Shown: positions 31,124 to 40,440, counted from the first letter of the stretch. The stretch is 42,381 nt of DNA from Pseudanabaena sp. BC1403 (GCF_002914585.1 NZ_PDDM01000034.1:1-42381), one strand, 5' to 3'. Translations and numbers: made by a program. The notes: a model not told the origin generated them from the sequence alone.

Positions 31124-33067
31124 ATGAATTTTTTGATGTTTTGGTTTAGCCAAAAGAATCTCTCCAAGAAAATCCCCAAGAAAATATTTTTGCTGGCGAT
31201 CGCGGTTTCGATCGCTTGTCTCGTTCCTGTAGAGATGGCGTATTCTCAGGAAATGGACAGTTCTCCCCCGTCAGCAGAGAAGAAGTCTTCAGCCAATGGT
31301 TTGCCTCCTGAACTTGCTTCCATTGCTAATCAGCTACTCACACCCACAGGTGGAATTATTGCGGCTTGTGCGATCGGTATGGTCTTCTTGGGCATGAATG
31401 GTGGTGGCAATAGTAAAAATAAGTTAGCTAATGCTCACTGGGCAAATGGTGCGGAGATTGCGGCGGCGAGGAAAAAGGCTAAGGAACAGATTAATCGGCG
31501 CGAACGTAATAAGCTGTCTCTATTTATCGTTAAGCCTAAATTAATTTTTCCGCCCGAATTGATTTCTCGCCCAGGGGTGGCTACACCTAACCATGAAATT
31601 CCTGTTGCGGGTCAAAAGCCTAAAGTCATTCAGGTATCGCAAGCGGATCGGACGATCTGGCTCCCCGATGCTAATCGTGGCATTGCGGTACTTGGCGGTA
31701 CGGGTTCGGGTAAAACCTATGGCGTGATTGACCCTGCGATTCGGAGTGCGATCGATCAGGGATTTCCAATTATTCTCTACGATTACAAATATGCCGAACA
31801 ATCGTCATGCATTGCAGGCGTGGCGGCGGCGGCAGGCTATCAGGTTAGTATCTTTGCTCCAAGTTTTCCTGAAAGTGGTATCTGCAATCCCCTTGATTTT
31901 ATTCGTGATGCTGCGGATGTGGATATGGCGCGACAGGTAGCGATCGTCCTTAATCGCAACTTCAAGTCTGGCGGCAAAGGTAGTGAAGACCCTTTCTTTA
32001 CCAATAGTGGCGACCAACTAATTCAAGCAGTGCTGTTACTGGCAAAGACCACTCCCTATCCCGATATTATTTTCTGTGCCAAGGCATTGGGTGCGAATAA
32101 TCTGCCCGCTAGAGTCCAAAATGCGAACTTACCAACTTGGGTGGAAACCAGCTTCGGGCAGTTGATTTCGATGGCGGATTCTGAGAAAACCGTTGCTTCG
32201 GTAATCTCGACTGCGAGTATTCTCTTTAGCCGTTTCATGTCCCCTGATATCCTCAGCGTGTTCTGTGGCAAGACGACGATTCCTTTGCAGTTGAAAGGCA
32301 AGCAATTGCTGATTATCGGCATGAAGCGAGAAAAGCAGGATGTGGTTGCACCATTATTGGCGACGGTGTTGCACATGATTGTTACCCGTAATGTCGTGTC
32401 TACTAAACGAGAAGATCCCCTGCTAGTAGCGATCGACGAATTACCAACGCTTTATTTACCAAGCCTTGTCCAATGGCTGAACGTTCATCGTGAGGATGGC
32501 TTGTCCTGTATGTTGGGTTTCCAAAATCTCGTACAACTCGAAGAAACCTATGGCAAGGAAGTATCAAGAGCAATCTTTGGTGGCTGTGCGACTAAGGCAA
32601 TCTTCAATCCCCTTGAGCCTGAATCAGCGAAGATTTTCTCTGACTACCTTGACGATGAGCATTTGAAGTACAAGTCCAAGTCCCGTAGTTCGGGTGGTGG
32701 TCGGACTAGCACCAGTACATCGGAGCAGGAGCGTACGCGCAAACTATTTGCCCCAGAGGATTTTCTCAAGTTACCGCAAGGTAATTGTATTCTCATATCT
32801 CCTGGCTATAGCTCTAAGAAAGAAGCGAATGTGCCTCGGCGTTGCCATATCAAAATTCCAAAAGTTGATGCGGAGAGGGCTGATAGGAGCAAGTCCAAAT
32901 GGGAGGCACTGAAGCTTAAATTAGTGCAGCAAGGACATCAAGTACCGATTACGGATGCGGCGATCGCTTCGCGTAAGGATTACTTTCAAGAGCATTTTCC
33001 TTTACCTGCGAAAGATGCTCCCAATGCTCCTAAGTCCACTGTTCCTGCTTGGGCTGAAGGTTTATAG
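31124..33067 (+). CDS. virD4: VirD4/TraG-like type IV coupling protein
   Basis: 647 aa hexameric ATPase that brings the DNA-relaxase complex to the secretion channel. Two N-terminal hydrophobic segments (KIFLLAIAVSIACLVPVEMA and LTPTGGIIAACAIGMVFLGM) place it in the inner membrane. The first could be a cleaved signal, with YSQ at its end. P-loop: LGGTGSGKTYG near 190-198. Walker B: LLVAIDELPTLYLP near 435-448. Arginine/glutamine motif region: CMLGFQNLVQLEETYG. A C-terminal serine-rich, basic patch (KSKSRSSGGGRTSTSTSEQE) may contact partners. Confidence 0.9.
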   Translation: MNFLMFWFSQKNLSKKIPKKIFLLAIAVSIACLVPVEMAYSQEMDSSPPSAEKKSSANGLPPELASIANQLLTPTGGIIAACAIGMVFLGMNGGGNSKNKLANAHWANGAEIAAARKKAKEQINRRERNKLSLFIVKPKLIFPPELISRPGVATPNHEIPVAGQKPKVIQVSQADRTIWLPDANRGIAVLGGTGSGKTYGVIDPAIRSAIDQGFPIILYDYKYAEQSSCIAGVAAAAGYQVSIFAPSFPESGICNPLDFIRDAADVDMARQVAIVLNRNFKSGGKGSEDPFFTNSGDQLIQAVLLLAKTTPYPDIIFCAKALGANNLPARVQNANLPTWVETSFGQLISMADSEKTVASVISTASILFSRFMSPDILSVFCGKTTIPLQLKGKQLLIIGMKREKQDVVAPLLATVLHMIVTRNVVSTKREDPLLVAIDELPTLYLPSLVQWLNVHREDGLSCMLGFQNLVQLEETYGKEVSRAIFGGCATKAIFNPLEPESAKIFSDYLDDEHLKYKSKSRSSGGGRTSTSTSEQERTRKLFAPEDFLKLPQGNCILISPGYSSKKEANVPRRCHIKIPKVDAERADRSKSKWEALKLKLVQQGHQVPITDAAIASRKDYFQEHFPLPAKDAPNAPKSTVPAWAEGL

Positions 33068-33076
33068 AGGTAAATT

Positions 33077-34288
33077 ATGGTTTTTATACAGACATCGGAA
33101 GCATCTCAGGCGAATACTCAGCAATTGGCGATCGCGCAAACTACGATTGAAGCTCTGGCGGAACTGCTGAAGCGATTGTTAAGCAAGCAAGACGAGCTAT
33201 TGCAAGAGAAAGATGAAAACACGCAACAGCCTGATGTTCCATCATTGGGATTCAGTGATGCGGAGTGGGATCGGGTATCCCAGCAATGGGATCAGGACAT
33301 CATGGATGATTGGTGGCGCAGATATCAGGCTGCACCAGATCGCTCTACTGCTCCTGAGACTTCACAGGCTTTGACTGTCACTTTGAGTAGTCCTCGTGAT
33401 AAAGGCGATCCAGATTTTGCGATGCTTCCCAATACACCGATTCAGCCATCACCGCTATCTGGCAGTAATCTACCGCCATTGCCTGTTCCTGTTGAGCAGA
33501 ACTATATCGATGTGGATTGGCGAGAACTCCCGAAAATAGAGTTGTCTGAGCTACTGCGTCGCGATTTGGATGGGGATGGGATTACTGATGTCGATGAACT
33601 GCGGATAGGACTCAATCCTCGCAGCATTGATACTGATGGCGATGGTATCACCGATCGCGATGAGTTGGGACGTTCTAATCCTCTGACGTTTGATGACTTC
33701 AGACAACAGGTAATGGCGGCGGTGTCGGTTGCCCTAGTTGCAAAATTGGGTATCGATGGCAAGTATGAAGCAGAAAACTATCGCATTCAATCTCAGGATA
33801 ATTTCTATGAGATTTTTAACCTTGATGGTGAGGCGATCGCTAAGTTTGAACTGCAAAGCGATCGGGCTGTGTTTATGGGGGATAGGACTACTGTTGACCA
33901 GCAAATTGACTTTACCAAAACTGCTTTTAGGACAACGACTGTGGATATTGCCAGTTTGACTCAGAATCAGGGCTATCTCGCAGCGATCGATAAGCTGGGA
34001 GATCTAGCTCCTGCTGGGGCTAGAGGTGTGGTAGTGGTCGAAAGTGTCCTTACGGAAATTGGGCAGGAGTCTTTTAAGGGTGGGTATTACAATTTTCAAA
34101 GGAATGAGGATGGTGATATTGCCATTGTCAATAACCATACTGGCAAAGATATTTTACGAACTACTGAAGGTCAAATCTCTCATCTTGCAATGACTCCGAC
34201 TGATTTAAACAACTTTCAGCAAGCGTTTCAACGGATGAATTCGCCTCAGTCGATGCTAGAACAATCTAGTCCAGATCTGGAGCGTTAG
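33077..34288 (+). CDS. Hypothetical protein with thrombospondin-3-type calcium repeats
   Basis: 403 aa, family not recognised, and no signal peptide. N-terminal coiled coil (about 10-50), then a tryptophan-rich acidic patch (SDAEWDRVSQQWDQDIMDDW). Residues ~163-197 hold two adjacent calcium-binding loops, DLDGDGITDVDELR and DTDGDGITDRDELG, of the thrombospondin type-3/dockerin kind. The C-terminal ~200 residues look like beta-rich repeats, including YNFQRNEDGDIAIVNN. It starts nine bases after the coupling-protein stop. Its last ~60 residues align by eye with the end of the next gene. Confidence 0.72.
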   Translation: MVFIQTSEASQANTQQLAIAQTTIEALAELLKRLLSKQDELLQEKDENTQQPDVPSLGFSDAEWDRVSQQWDQDIMDDWWRRYQAAPDRSTAPETSQALTVTLSSPRDKGDPDFAMLPNTPIQPSPLSGSNLPPLPVPVEQNYIDVDWRELPKIELSELLRRDLDGDGITDVDELRIGLNPRSIDTDGDGITDRDELGRSNPLTFDDFRQQVMAAVSVALVAKLGIDGKYEAENYRIQSQDNFYEIFNLDGEAIAKFELQSDRAVFMGDRTTVDQQIDFTKTAFRTTTVDIASLTQNQGYLAAIDKLGDLAPAGARGVVVVESVLTEIGQESFKGGYYNFQRNEDGDIAIVNNHTGKDILRTTEGQISHLAMTPTDLNNFQQAFQRMNSPQSMLEQSSPDLER

Positions 34289-34297
34289 GTAAAGGCG

Positions 34298-35005
34298 ATG
34301 ATTACTGCGAATCCAGAACTTGACATGGCTCAGTTCATGACTGTGTTTAACCAAGTTGTTGAACTGCATAGCGTCCAAATTTTAGCGATCGCTGAACGAG
34401 AAATGTCTTCTAGTAATTTGATGGATTTGACGATGATAGATAAAGATGATGTATTTGATGAAGCGTGGCAACCATCTCAGATGCTGAGCAAAGGTAGCGA
34501 TCCTAATTCGGGTGCTAATGATACTCAACAGGTGAATGCTGTTACTCCAGAACAGAACCAAATCAATTATGCAACGCAGATTCAGAATTTGGCTCTGTCA
34601 ATGTTTGATGGTTTGAGTAATCTGCGTAAGGATAGTTCCGAGAGTAAATCTGAAGATGTTGAAACTGCTGCTATTCCCAGTTCTCCTAATCAAGTTACCG
34701 ATGCAGAGCGAGATCTGAAACTGGCGCAGGATTGTCGCGAACTGTTGCAAGTAAAAGGCAAAGATGATGGTAATAATCTTATCTTTGAGCGTCCTGATGG
34801 CAAGGGGAATTACAAGTTCAATCTCGAAAAAGCCTCAGATACAATAACTTTAAAGGCAAAAGATCGTCCTGTTAATGCGATCCTTGTGGAGTCGCAGGGG
34901 AAGGTCTTAGAGTCCCATGTTACCGATCTTGATGCGGCAAATATTGCTAGGGCTGTGGAGATGTTAAATGCACAGCAGTCCACACCTCTTGAAAATCAGA
35001 AATAA
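34298..35005 (+). CDS. Hypothetical T4SS-operon protein, paralogous C-terminal domain
   Basis: 235 aa, family not recognised. The N-terminal ~140 residues are acidic and mostly disordered (SSESKSEDVETAAIPSSPNQ near the end). The C-terminal ~95 residues form a compact domain, DLKLAQDCRELLQVKGKDDG through AANIARAVEMLNAQQS. Its pattern (IL-5x-G-x-I/V, then T-x-x-D-L/A, then helix ending M-N-x-x-Q-S) repeats in the preceding gene (residues ~345-400). It is the last plus-strand gene of the run. A role in substrate processing or as a transferred effector is speculative. Confidence 0.65.
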   Translation: MITANPELDMAQFMTVFNQVVELHSVQILAIAEREMSSSNLMDLTMIDKDDVFDEAWQPSQMLSKGSDPNSGANDTQQVNAVTPEQNQINYATQIQNLALSMFDGLSNLRKDSSESKSEDVETAAIPSSPNQVTDAERDLKLAQDCRELLQVKGKDDGNNLIFERPDGKGNYKFNLEKASDTITLKAKDRPVNAILVESQGKVLESHVTDLDAANIARAVEMLNAQQSTPLENQK

Positions 35006-35060
35006 CTATGTTTTACACTTTTCAGGTATTTATTGAGTCTATCTCTATCAACGATACGAG

Positions 35061-35636
35061 TTAATCTTCTAACCAACTAAACAATTCACCCACCGTAAGC
35101 TGAAACGATTCTGCAAAGGATGGCAATGGCAAGCGATCGCTTTTATTTTCAAACACAGCAATCGTGCGATCGCTAAAATATACAAATACCAATTCCTCAT
35201 CGGGATCGAGTAACCATCCCATCTCTGTCCCATGATCTAAACAGTAGAGAATATTCCGAATTACTTTTGTTTGGTTTTGGTCTGGCGAAAGGATCTCGAT
35301 TACCCAATTAGGCGCAGTCTCAAATAGATTCGATACTTTGCCATCGTTATCCCTAGGAATTCGTTCCCAAGTAAAAACGGCGATGTCTGGAATAACCGAG
35401 CGATCGCCAAAATTACACCGCAACTCTGAATAAGCACGGGCAATCTTTTTCGGTTTGAGAGCTAGGTTAATTGCCGAGCCAAGGTCAAGCTGAACTGTAC
35501 TATGTTTTCCCTGCGGCATTGGCTTTTGGACTATCTCCCCATCAATAAATTCACAAGCGGGTTTTGTCTCTGGTAATTTCAGAAACTCTTCAAGGGTTAA
35601 AGGTTTAACAGGAGTTTGAACCATTGCGATCGCCAC
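35061..35636 (-). CDS. Uma2 family endonuclease-like protein (DUF820)
   Basis: 191 aa, complete. The family is abundant in cyanobacteria and has a PD-(D/E)XK nuclease fold. Visible features are the N-terminal TLEEFLKLPETKPACEFIDG, then the core VIPDIAVF, APNWVIEILSPDQNQTKVI (E-x-L-S-P with a downstream lysine) and MGWLLDPDEELVFVYF. Its true role is not established; copies often sit in mobile regions. It runs opposite to the flanking secretion and topoisomerase genes and may have been inserted there. Confidence 0.88.
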   Translation of the reverse strand: MAIAMVQTPVKPLTLEEFLKLPETKPACEFIDGEIVQKPMPQGKHSTVQLDLGSAINLALKPKKIARAYSELRCNFGDRSVIPDIAVFTWERIPRDNDGKVSNLFETAPNWVIEILSPDQNQTKVIRNILYCLDHGTEMGWLLDPDEELVFVYFSDRTIAVFENKSDRLPLPSFAESFQLTVGELFSWLED

Positions 35637-35731
35637 TTTTAATGATGATTATAGACTACAAGCACTGTCGTTTATCGTCTCCATAGATTTTTAGACCAGA
35701 TTCAAGATAAAGTCCATATAGGTATAAAAAT

Positions 35732-37999
35732 ATGAAAAAGCTGTTACTCGTTGAATCTCCATCTAAGTGCAAAACCATCCAAGCCATCCTTGGTAGTGAA
35801 TGGCAAGTGGAAGCTTCCTTTGGTCACTTTACAGAACTTGCCAAAGATGGTGAAGATAGCTTGGGCTTTACGATGCACAAAGATACCAACAAAATTGAAT
35901 GTCGTTACCAATTGACTGAAGGTAAAGGTCAACAGGTAGTCGCTAAACTTCGCGCTGCTGTGAAGAATGCATCAGAAGTGGTGCTTGCTACCGATGGCGA
36001 TCGCGAGGGTGAGGGGATTGCTTGGCATTTACAACAGCAACTGCATCTGCGTAATCCCAAACGCGCTGTCTATAACCAGATTACGCCTACGGCGGTTAAG
36101 GTGGCGATCGCCAATGCTCATCAGTTAGATTTGAACCTGATTTCCGCACAACGCGCTAGACAATGCTTGGACAGGTTGATTGGGTTCAAGGTTTCTCCCC
36201 TTGTGCGTCTTACAAGTGGCGGTAGCTCGGCGGGTCGGGTGCAGTCGGTAGCTTTGCATATTGTCTGCCAGCGTGAACGCGAGATTAATACCTTTGTGCC
36301 GATTACTTACTGGTCGGTATGGACGGAATATGCTGAAGGATTCACGGCTTTTTATGCGGGTAGTAGTGAGATTGAGCCTGTGCTTGACGATCAGGATGTC
36401 ACCGATGATGCGGCGGAAGTGAATACGGAATCTACGGTGGAGTCAAAACGGGTATTGTCGGAAGCGGAAGCTACCCGAATTATTCAAGTGGCGCGTAATC
36501 ATCCCCATGTCGTTCGCGAAGCTACGGGTGTCACGGCTCAAAAATCACCTCTACCGCCTTTTATTACCAGTTCGCTCCAGCAAGCTGCCTCAGTGAGGTT
36601 AGGGCTATCGCCTGAAGAGACGATGAAGGTGGCTCAAGAGTTGTTTGAGGGTGTCGATTTACCTCAAGGTCGTAAGGGTTTGATTACCTATCACCGCACT
36701 GATAGCACTAGTCTCGCTCCTGAGTTTTGCGCTGAGGTGAAGGAATGGCTGTCAAAGCACGATCCTGATAATGTTCCTAAAAAAACTACTCGTTATCGCG
36801 AACAGGCAACTGCTCAATCCGCCCATGAAGCGATTCGTCCTACCTATTTGAGTATTACTCCGAAAACGGTGAGAGACCATCTCAGTACCAAACAGCATCA
36901 ACTCTATGAGTTAATCTGGCGCAGAGCCGTTGCCTCTCAATGTGCGAATGCTTTGATTCAGAAAAGTCGGGTGATTATTCAGGCAGGTTCCACGCTTTGG
37001 CAGACTAGGGGCAGTATTCTCACCTTTGCGGGTTATACGCGCTATTGGAATGATTTGAGTAAGGATAAACATATTCCTGCTTTAACAAGCGGTCAGACTT
37101 TGGCTTTGGTAAATGCAGGTTTTACGCAGAAACAAACTCAACCTCCTGCTAGGTATAGCGAGGCGAAGTTAGTGCAGGTACTGGAACGTCAGGGTGTGGG
37201 TAGACCGAGTACGTTTGCGGCGATCGTTAAGACGCTGAAGGATCGGAACTATGTGTTACTCAAGGGTAAGGTTCTCGAACCTTCGGCTTTGGGAATGTCT
37301 ACGGATGATGTGTTGCACAAAACTTTCCCTGATTTGCTCAGAGCCGATTTTACCGCAGGGATGGAGACGACTTTGGATGAGATCTCGGTGGGTAAGTTAG
37401 AGTGGCAAAGCTATTTGATTGGTTGGCATCAGTCTTATTTTCAGCCAATGTTAGCGCGGGCTTATACGAATCTCGGTGCGGATTTACAGCCAAGCGATCG
37501 CAAAAATGAGCTTTCGGATGTGGGTTGTCCTGCTTGTAACCATCCGCTTAGTAAGATTCCTTCTAAGAAAGTCAGTGGTGGGCATTTTCTCAAGTGTGAG
37601 CATGGCTGTGAGAATCTAGTGATGTTTTGGAGCGATCGCCGCAATCAGTGGGAGATTCCTCAACCGAAGGGTGAGAATGCAGTGACGGCAGAGGTGACTA
37701 GTTTTGCTTGTCCTGTCTGTGGTAAGCCTTTGGCTAAGTTTCCCTATACTAAGGATGGTGTGGATAAGGTGATGTTGAAGTGTGCGGATGTTCAGGCGCG
37801 TCAACGCAAGGATCATGCGGATGTGGTCTTTTTCTGGTCTTCTCAGGAAAGGTGGTGGTCGAAGAAGTTTGGTGATCTGGATGAGGCGGCTAAGCCGAAT
37901 TTGGGTAAGAGTTCAACGGGTAAAGAGAAGAAAGCTGCTCAGGGAAAGCCTAAACAGGCAGGTAAAGTGGCTAAGCCTAGTCCTAAAAAGTTGTCTTAA
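35732..37999 (+). CDS. topA: Type IA DNA topoisomerase
   Basis: 755 aa. Toprim domain: E8 in LLLVESPSK and DGDREGE at 88-94. Nucleophile Y320 in GLITYHRTDSTSL. GRVQSVAL lies at 169-176, with SAHEAIRPT and GVGRPSTFA further on. Two C-terminal zinc fingers follow: CPAC...KCEHGC from about 599 and CPVC...LKC from about 660. A lysine-rich tail ends the protein. It relaxes negative supercoils. Topoisomerase I copies beside conjugation genes are common on plasmids and are thought to help transfer or replication. It is probably an extra copy beside the chromosomal enzyme. Confidence 0.93.
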   Translation: MKKLLLVESPSKCKTIQAILGSEWQVEASFGHFTELAKDGEDSLGFTMHKDTNKIECRYQLTEGKGQQVVAKLRAAVKNASEVVLATDGDREGEGIAWHLQQQLHLRNPKRAVYNQITPTAVKVAIANAHQLDLNLISAQRARQCLDRLIGFKVSPLVRLTSGGSSAGRVQSVALHIVCQREREINTFVPITYWSVWTEYAEGFTAFYAGSSEIEPVLDDQDVTDDAAEVNTESTVESKRVLSEAEATRIIQVARNHPHVVREATGVTAQKSPLPPFITSSLQQAASVRLGLSPEETMKVAQELFEGVDLPQGRKGLITYHRTDSTSLAPEFCAEVKEWLSKHDPDNVPKKTTRYREQATAQSAHEAIRPTYLSITPKTVRDHLSTKQHQLYELIWRRAVASQCANALIQKSRVIIQAGSTLWQTRGSILTFAGYTRYWNDLSKDKHIPALTSGQTLALVNAGFTQKQTQPPARYSEAKLVQVLERQGVGRPSTFAAIVKTLKDRNYVLLKGKVLEPSALGMSTDDVLHKTFPDLLRADFTAGMETTLDEISVGKLEWQSYLIGWHQSYFQPMLARAYTNLGADLQPSDRKNELSDVGCPACNHPLSKIPSKKVSGGHFLKCEHGCENLVMFWSDRRNQWEIPQPKGENAVTAEVTSFACPVCGKPLAKFPYTKDGVDKVMLKCADVQARQRKDHADVVFFWSSQERWWSKKFGDLDEAAKPNLGKSSTGKEKKAAQGKPKQAGKVAKPSPKKLS

Positions 38000-38070
38000 T
38001 AAGCAATCTGATTTGCCAATTTTCAATTGCAAGCATTCACTAGCGAAAAGATGATCTTCTGACACTTCAT

Positions 38071-38559
38071 TTAAAAATCTCCCAATTTTGACTTGATGAT
38101 TGAATCAATATGCTGCCATTCTTCAATATTTGCTTGAGACAATGATAGATATCTTTGTGAACCCAAATTTAACCTATCTCGAATCTCATAATAAAAATCA
38201 TGTTGGTTTACGGATGGGTCAGCCAGAGAATGCTCAACTATGACGGCATTCAAGGCAAACCACAAGCTATAAATCAAATAGCAATAACTATTGGTTTCTA
38301 ATGCTCCTAAATAAATTTTTATTGCTGATGCAATGCTGGCGAACTCTTCTTCTGCTTTGGTATTAGTCATTCCCATTTCGGCTACAAGGTCATAGTTTAG
38401 AACAGAATATTTGTTTTTAGCCTTAGTCCAAAATCTATTAAAAAGTTCATTACTGTTAACCTTTTTTGGACTTTCTCGATCATTGACGATTCTGCAAATC
38501 GAAGTTATTACATCATCAATTGCAAAATATAAGGCGTAAACTTTGGCTTTGTTATCCAT
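38071..38559 (-). CDS. Hypothetical protein
   Basis: 162 aa, family not recognised. It appears all-helical, with two stretches of helix (AIDDVITSICRIVNDRESPK, EFASIASAIKIYLGALETNS) and a hydrophobic SYCYLIYSLWFALNAVIVEH that is probably a buried helix rather than a membrane span. No signal peptide. It is convergent with the topoisomerase gene (71 bases apart). Codon use and composition are a little more AT-rich than the transfer genes. Confidence 0.6.
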   Translation of the reverse strand: MDNKAKVYALYFAIDDVITSICRIVNDRESPKKVNSNELFNRFWTKAKNKYSVLNYDLVAEMGMTNTKAEEEFASIASAIKIYLGALETNSYCYLIYSLWFALNAVIVEHSLADPSVNQHDFYYEIRDRLNLGSQRYLSLSQANIEEWQHIDSIIKSKLGDF

Positions 38560-38648
38560 GTTCTTATTTTCGCTGCATGTTATAGCCCTTCACACTAACT
38601 TCAAACCTATTAAAGATTTTTTGAAAGCGACAATAGCTGTAGGATAGT

Positions 38649-39698
38649 TCATGAACAGATAGCGCGAAGTTTTCCAGCCTCATTACCGCGTGCACAAATG
38701 TAGGCGCGAGAGGCGATCGCATTTCCTACCATTCCACCATCGGTATACATACGGAATACTGAAGCCATAATACTGTCATCAGCAGCTCGCATAACAAAAT
38801 AGGCTTGATAGCCACCAGCATTACCTGAATAATTATCGATTAGGACTTCGATCCAAGGGCGATCTTGACTGACCCCTTCGGGAATTTCGCCATCTCTCCA
38901 AACCATCTCATTCCCATTCAGTTTAAGTTTACCAGCCTGCATTGAAAGCCCACGTACCATGGCAAAGACACTATTCGGTTTCTGCTCCCAAGGAGCGCGT
39001 ACCAAGTTGCGTTCTTGCTCACTGCCCCATTGGGAGTCTGCTAAATCCGTGAATAGGTCTGCACAACCAGATACTAATCTACAATCACGGGGATTTTGGG
39101 TAGCATTAGATTGCGATCGCTTTAGAGATGTCGGATCAAAATCAGCGACTACATTCATGACTGGACGAAAAATCATCTGGATATGTTGGTGAGGAGTTGT
39201 ATTATTCAGACTCGGATCAGCATTTTCTTTTCCATAGGCGCTAACAACATCACGATATAAAGCTGGAGACAAATTGTAGTGATCCACCTTGACGCGATAG
39301 CTAAAGCCATCGCGTCTACCCGTGTTTTCAGGATAGAGTCGCAACCTGATGCGCCACGCTGGGGTAGTGGGAATACCTGTTAATCGCACCGCATGTTCTA
39401 GTGGCCCCATACCTTGAAAGTAAGCTAAATCTAGTTGATTAGGTTGAGCAATATCTTCGGGAAAGACTGATTGTAGTTTCAGATTTTTGAGCTTGGCTGC
39501 TTCAAGATTTTCAGTCACTGCTGAGCTGGTGTCTAATGGCTTTGGGGCTTGATTTGGCTGAAAAGTGGAATTGGCGATCGCCGTTGCTTGGGCCGTTGCT
39601 TGATCTTTAGCCTGATCGCCTTTAAAACAAGCACTCAGCGTTAAAAGAGCTGCAAGAAGTAAACCTTGTATAGCAATAGATCTTGAATTTATCTTCAT
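38649..39698 (-). CDS. Putative lipoprotein
   Basis: 349 aa. N-terminal lipoprotein signal with a clear lipobox, LLAALLTLSAC, so C24 should be acylated. An alanine/glutamine-rich linker follows (to about residue 60), then a ~290-residue globular part that I do not recognise. It has four further cysteines, including RDCRLVSGCADLF and the C-terminal YICARGNEAGKLRAICS, which could form two disulfides. It would sit in the periplasm on a membrane. No functional clue comes from neighbours. Confidence 0.75.
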   Translation of the reverse strand: MKINSRSIAIQGLLLAALLTLSACFKGDQAKDQATAQATAIANSTFQPNQAPKPLDTSSAVTENLEAAKLKNLKLQSVFPEDIAQPNQLDLAYFQGMGPLEHAVRLTGIPTTPAWRIRLRLYPENTGRRDGFSYRVKVDHYNLSPALYRDVVSAYGKENADPSLNNTTPHQHIQMIFRPVMNVVADFDPTSLKRSQSNATQNPRDCRLVSGCADLFTDLADSQWGSEQERNLVRAPWEQKPNSVFAMVRGLSMQAGKLKLNGNEMVWRDGEIPEGVSQDRPWIEVLIDNYSGNAGGYQAYFVMRAADDSIMASVFRMYTDGGMVGNAIASRAYICARGNEAGKLRAICS

Positions 39699-39764
39699 TT
39701 TATTCCTCAGTTTTTGTAAATTAGACTCTCATGTGAAGCAATAGAAATAAATTTATACCAAACT

Positions 39765-39785
39765 AAAAATGGCTACGCCATTTTT
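39765..39785. terminator. Hairpin terminator
   Basis: AAAAATGGC (39765-39773), loop TAC, GCCATTTTT (39777-39785), with a T-run on the plus strand and A/T symmetry that gives a T-run on the minus strand as well. It is placed to end transcription from the NTF2-like gene before the lipoprotein gene. Confidence 0.6.
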
Positions 39786-39817
39786 TAATTCCAAAATCCT
39801 TACTGGGTTTAGTTTTT

Positions 39818-39851
39818 AAATCACAAAAGTGTTACCACACTTTCGTGATTT
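39818..39851. terminator. Second hairpin, 15-bp stem
   Basis: AAATCACAAAAGTGT (39818-39832) and ACACTTTCGTGATTT (39837-39851) pair with one mismatch around a TACC loop. Together with the hairpin at 39765 it fills the 216-base gap between two minus-strand genes, where no gene is seen. It could be a terminator or a small repeat. Confidence 0.55.
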
Positions 39852-39914
39852 GATATTACTTACCTGATTTAACAGTCATCGGCTAATTCACAGTGAATTT
39901 AACATTCCTCTTGG

Positions 39915-40292
39915 TTAAATCACCATACCAATATGGGCGGCAATGATATGCCAAGTTTCCCTAGAAGAGACAGTCCAAATGCGCGTGAAACGAAAGTCCC
40001 CATTTGCAGGGTTACCATCATAGCTACCTAATATTTGCATTCGGACTGAGACAATTGCTATCTCTCTATGGATTTGAATATGCTGTTCAGAAGGTTTTAA
40101 ATCGCTTATCTTGATCAAACCAGAGGCGTGAGCAGCTAGATCGTCTTGTTTTTTCAATAATTGCCCAAGATGATTGGTAATGATAATTTCAGGAGCTAGG
40201 AGTTCATCTAAAATGCTGACATCAGAAGCAAGCATTGCTTGCCTGAGCCGTTCTTCGAGGTTGATAATCTGAGTTTCAACTGTTTCAATCAT
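39915..40292 (-). CDS. NTF2-like (SnoaL/DUF4440) protein
   Basis: 125 aa. A cone-shaped NTF2-like fold is suggested by EERLRQAMLASDVSILDELL, then APEIIITNHLGQLLKKQDDL, then the strand-rich end VSVRMQILGSYDGNPANGDF, RFTRIWTVSSRETWHIIAAH. The C-terminal tryptophan and histidine pattern is typical of DUF4440 and related domains, whose functions vary widely. Its ATG lies inside the stop region of the DUF1993 remnant upstream (ATGATTGA), indicating that the two were once translationally coupled. Confidence 0.8.
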   Translation of the reverse strand: MIETVETQIINLEERLRQAMLASDVSILDELLAPEIIITNHLGQLLKKQDDLAAHASGLIKISDLKPSEQHIQIHREIAIVSVRMQILGSYDGNPANGDFRFTRIWTVSSRETWHIIAAHIGMVI

Positions 40293-40440
40293 GGTGTTTC
40301 ACGAAAGGTACTAAGTGCGTCATAAAATCCTGCTTGCCTATTGGTGCTCCTGACATACGCATGATGTTGTATGCCGTCGTGATATGAAAATAAAAGTTTG
40401 GCATCAGAAGATCATTTACGTAAGCTCGCAACCCAAAATG
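40285..40440 (-). pseudogene. DUF1993 protein, C-terminal remnant
   Basis: Read on the minus strand, the sequence just upstream of the NTF2-like gene gives GLRAYVNDLLMPNFYFHITT, then AYNIMRMSGAPIGKQDF, MTHLVPFVKHHD and stop (40285-40287). This is the conserved end of DUF1993 proteins, with its PNFYFH, TTAYNI and GAPIGKQDF motifs. The N-terminal ~110 residues are missing; upstream DNA is unrelated, next to a transposase fragment, so a rearrangement probably removed them. Confidence 0.8.
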
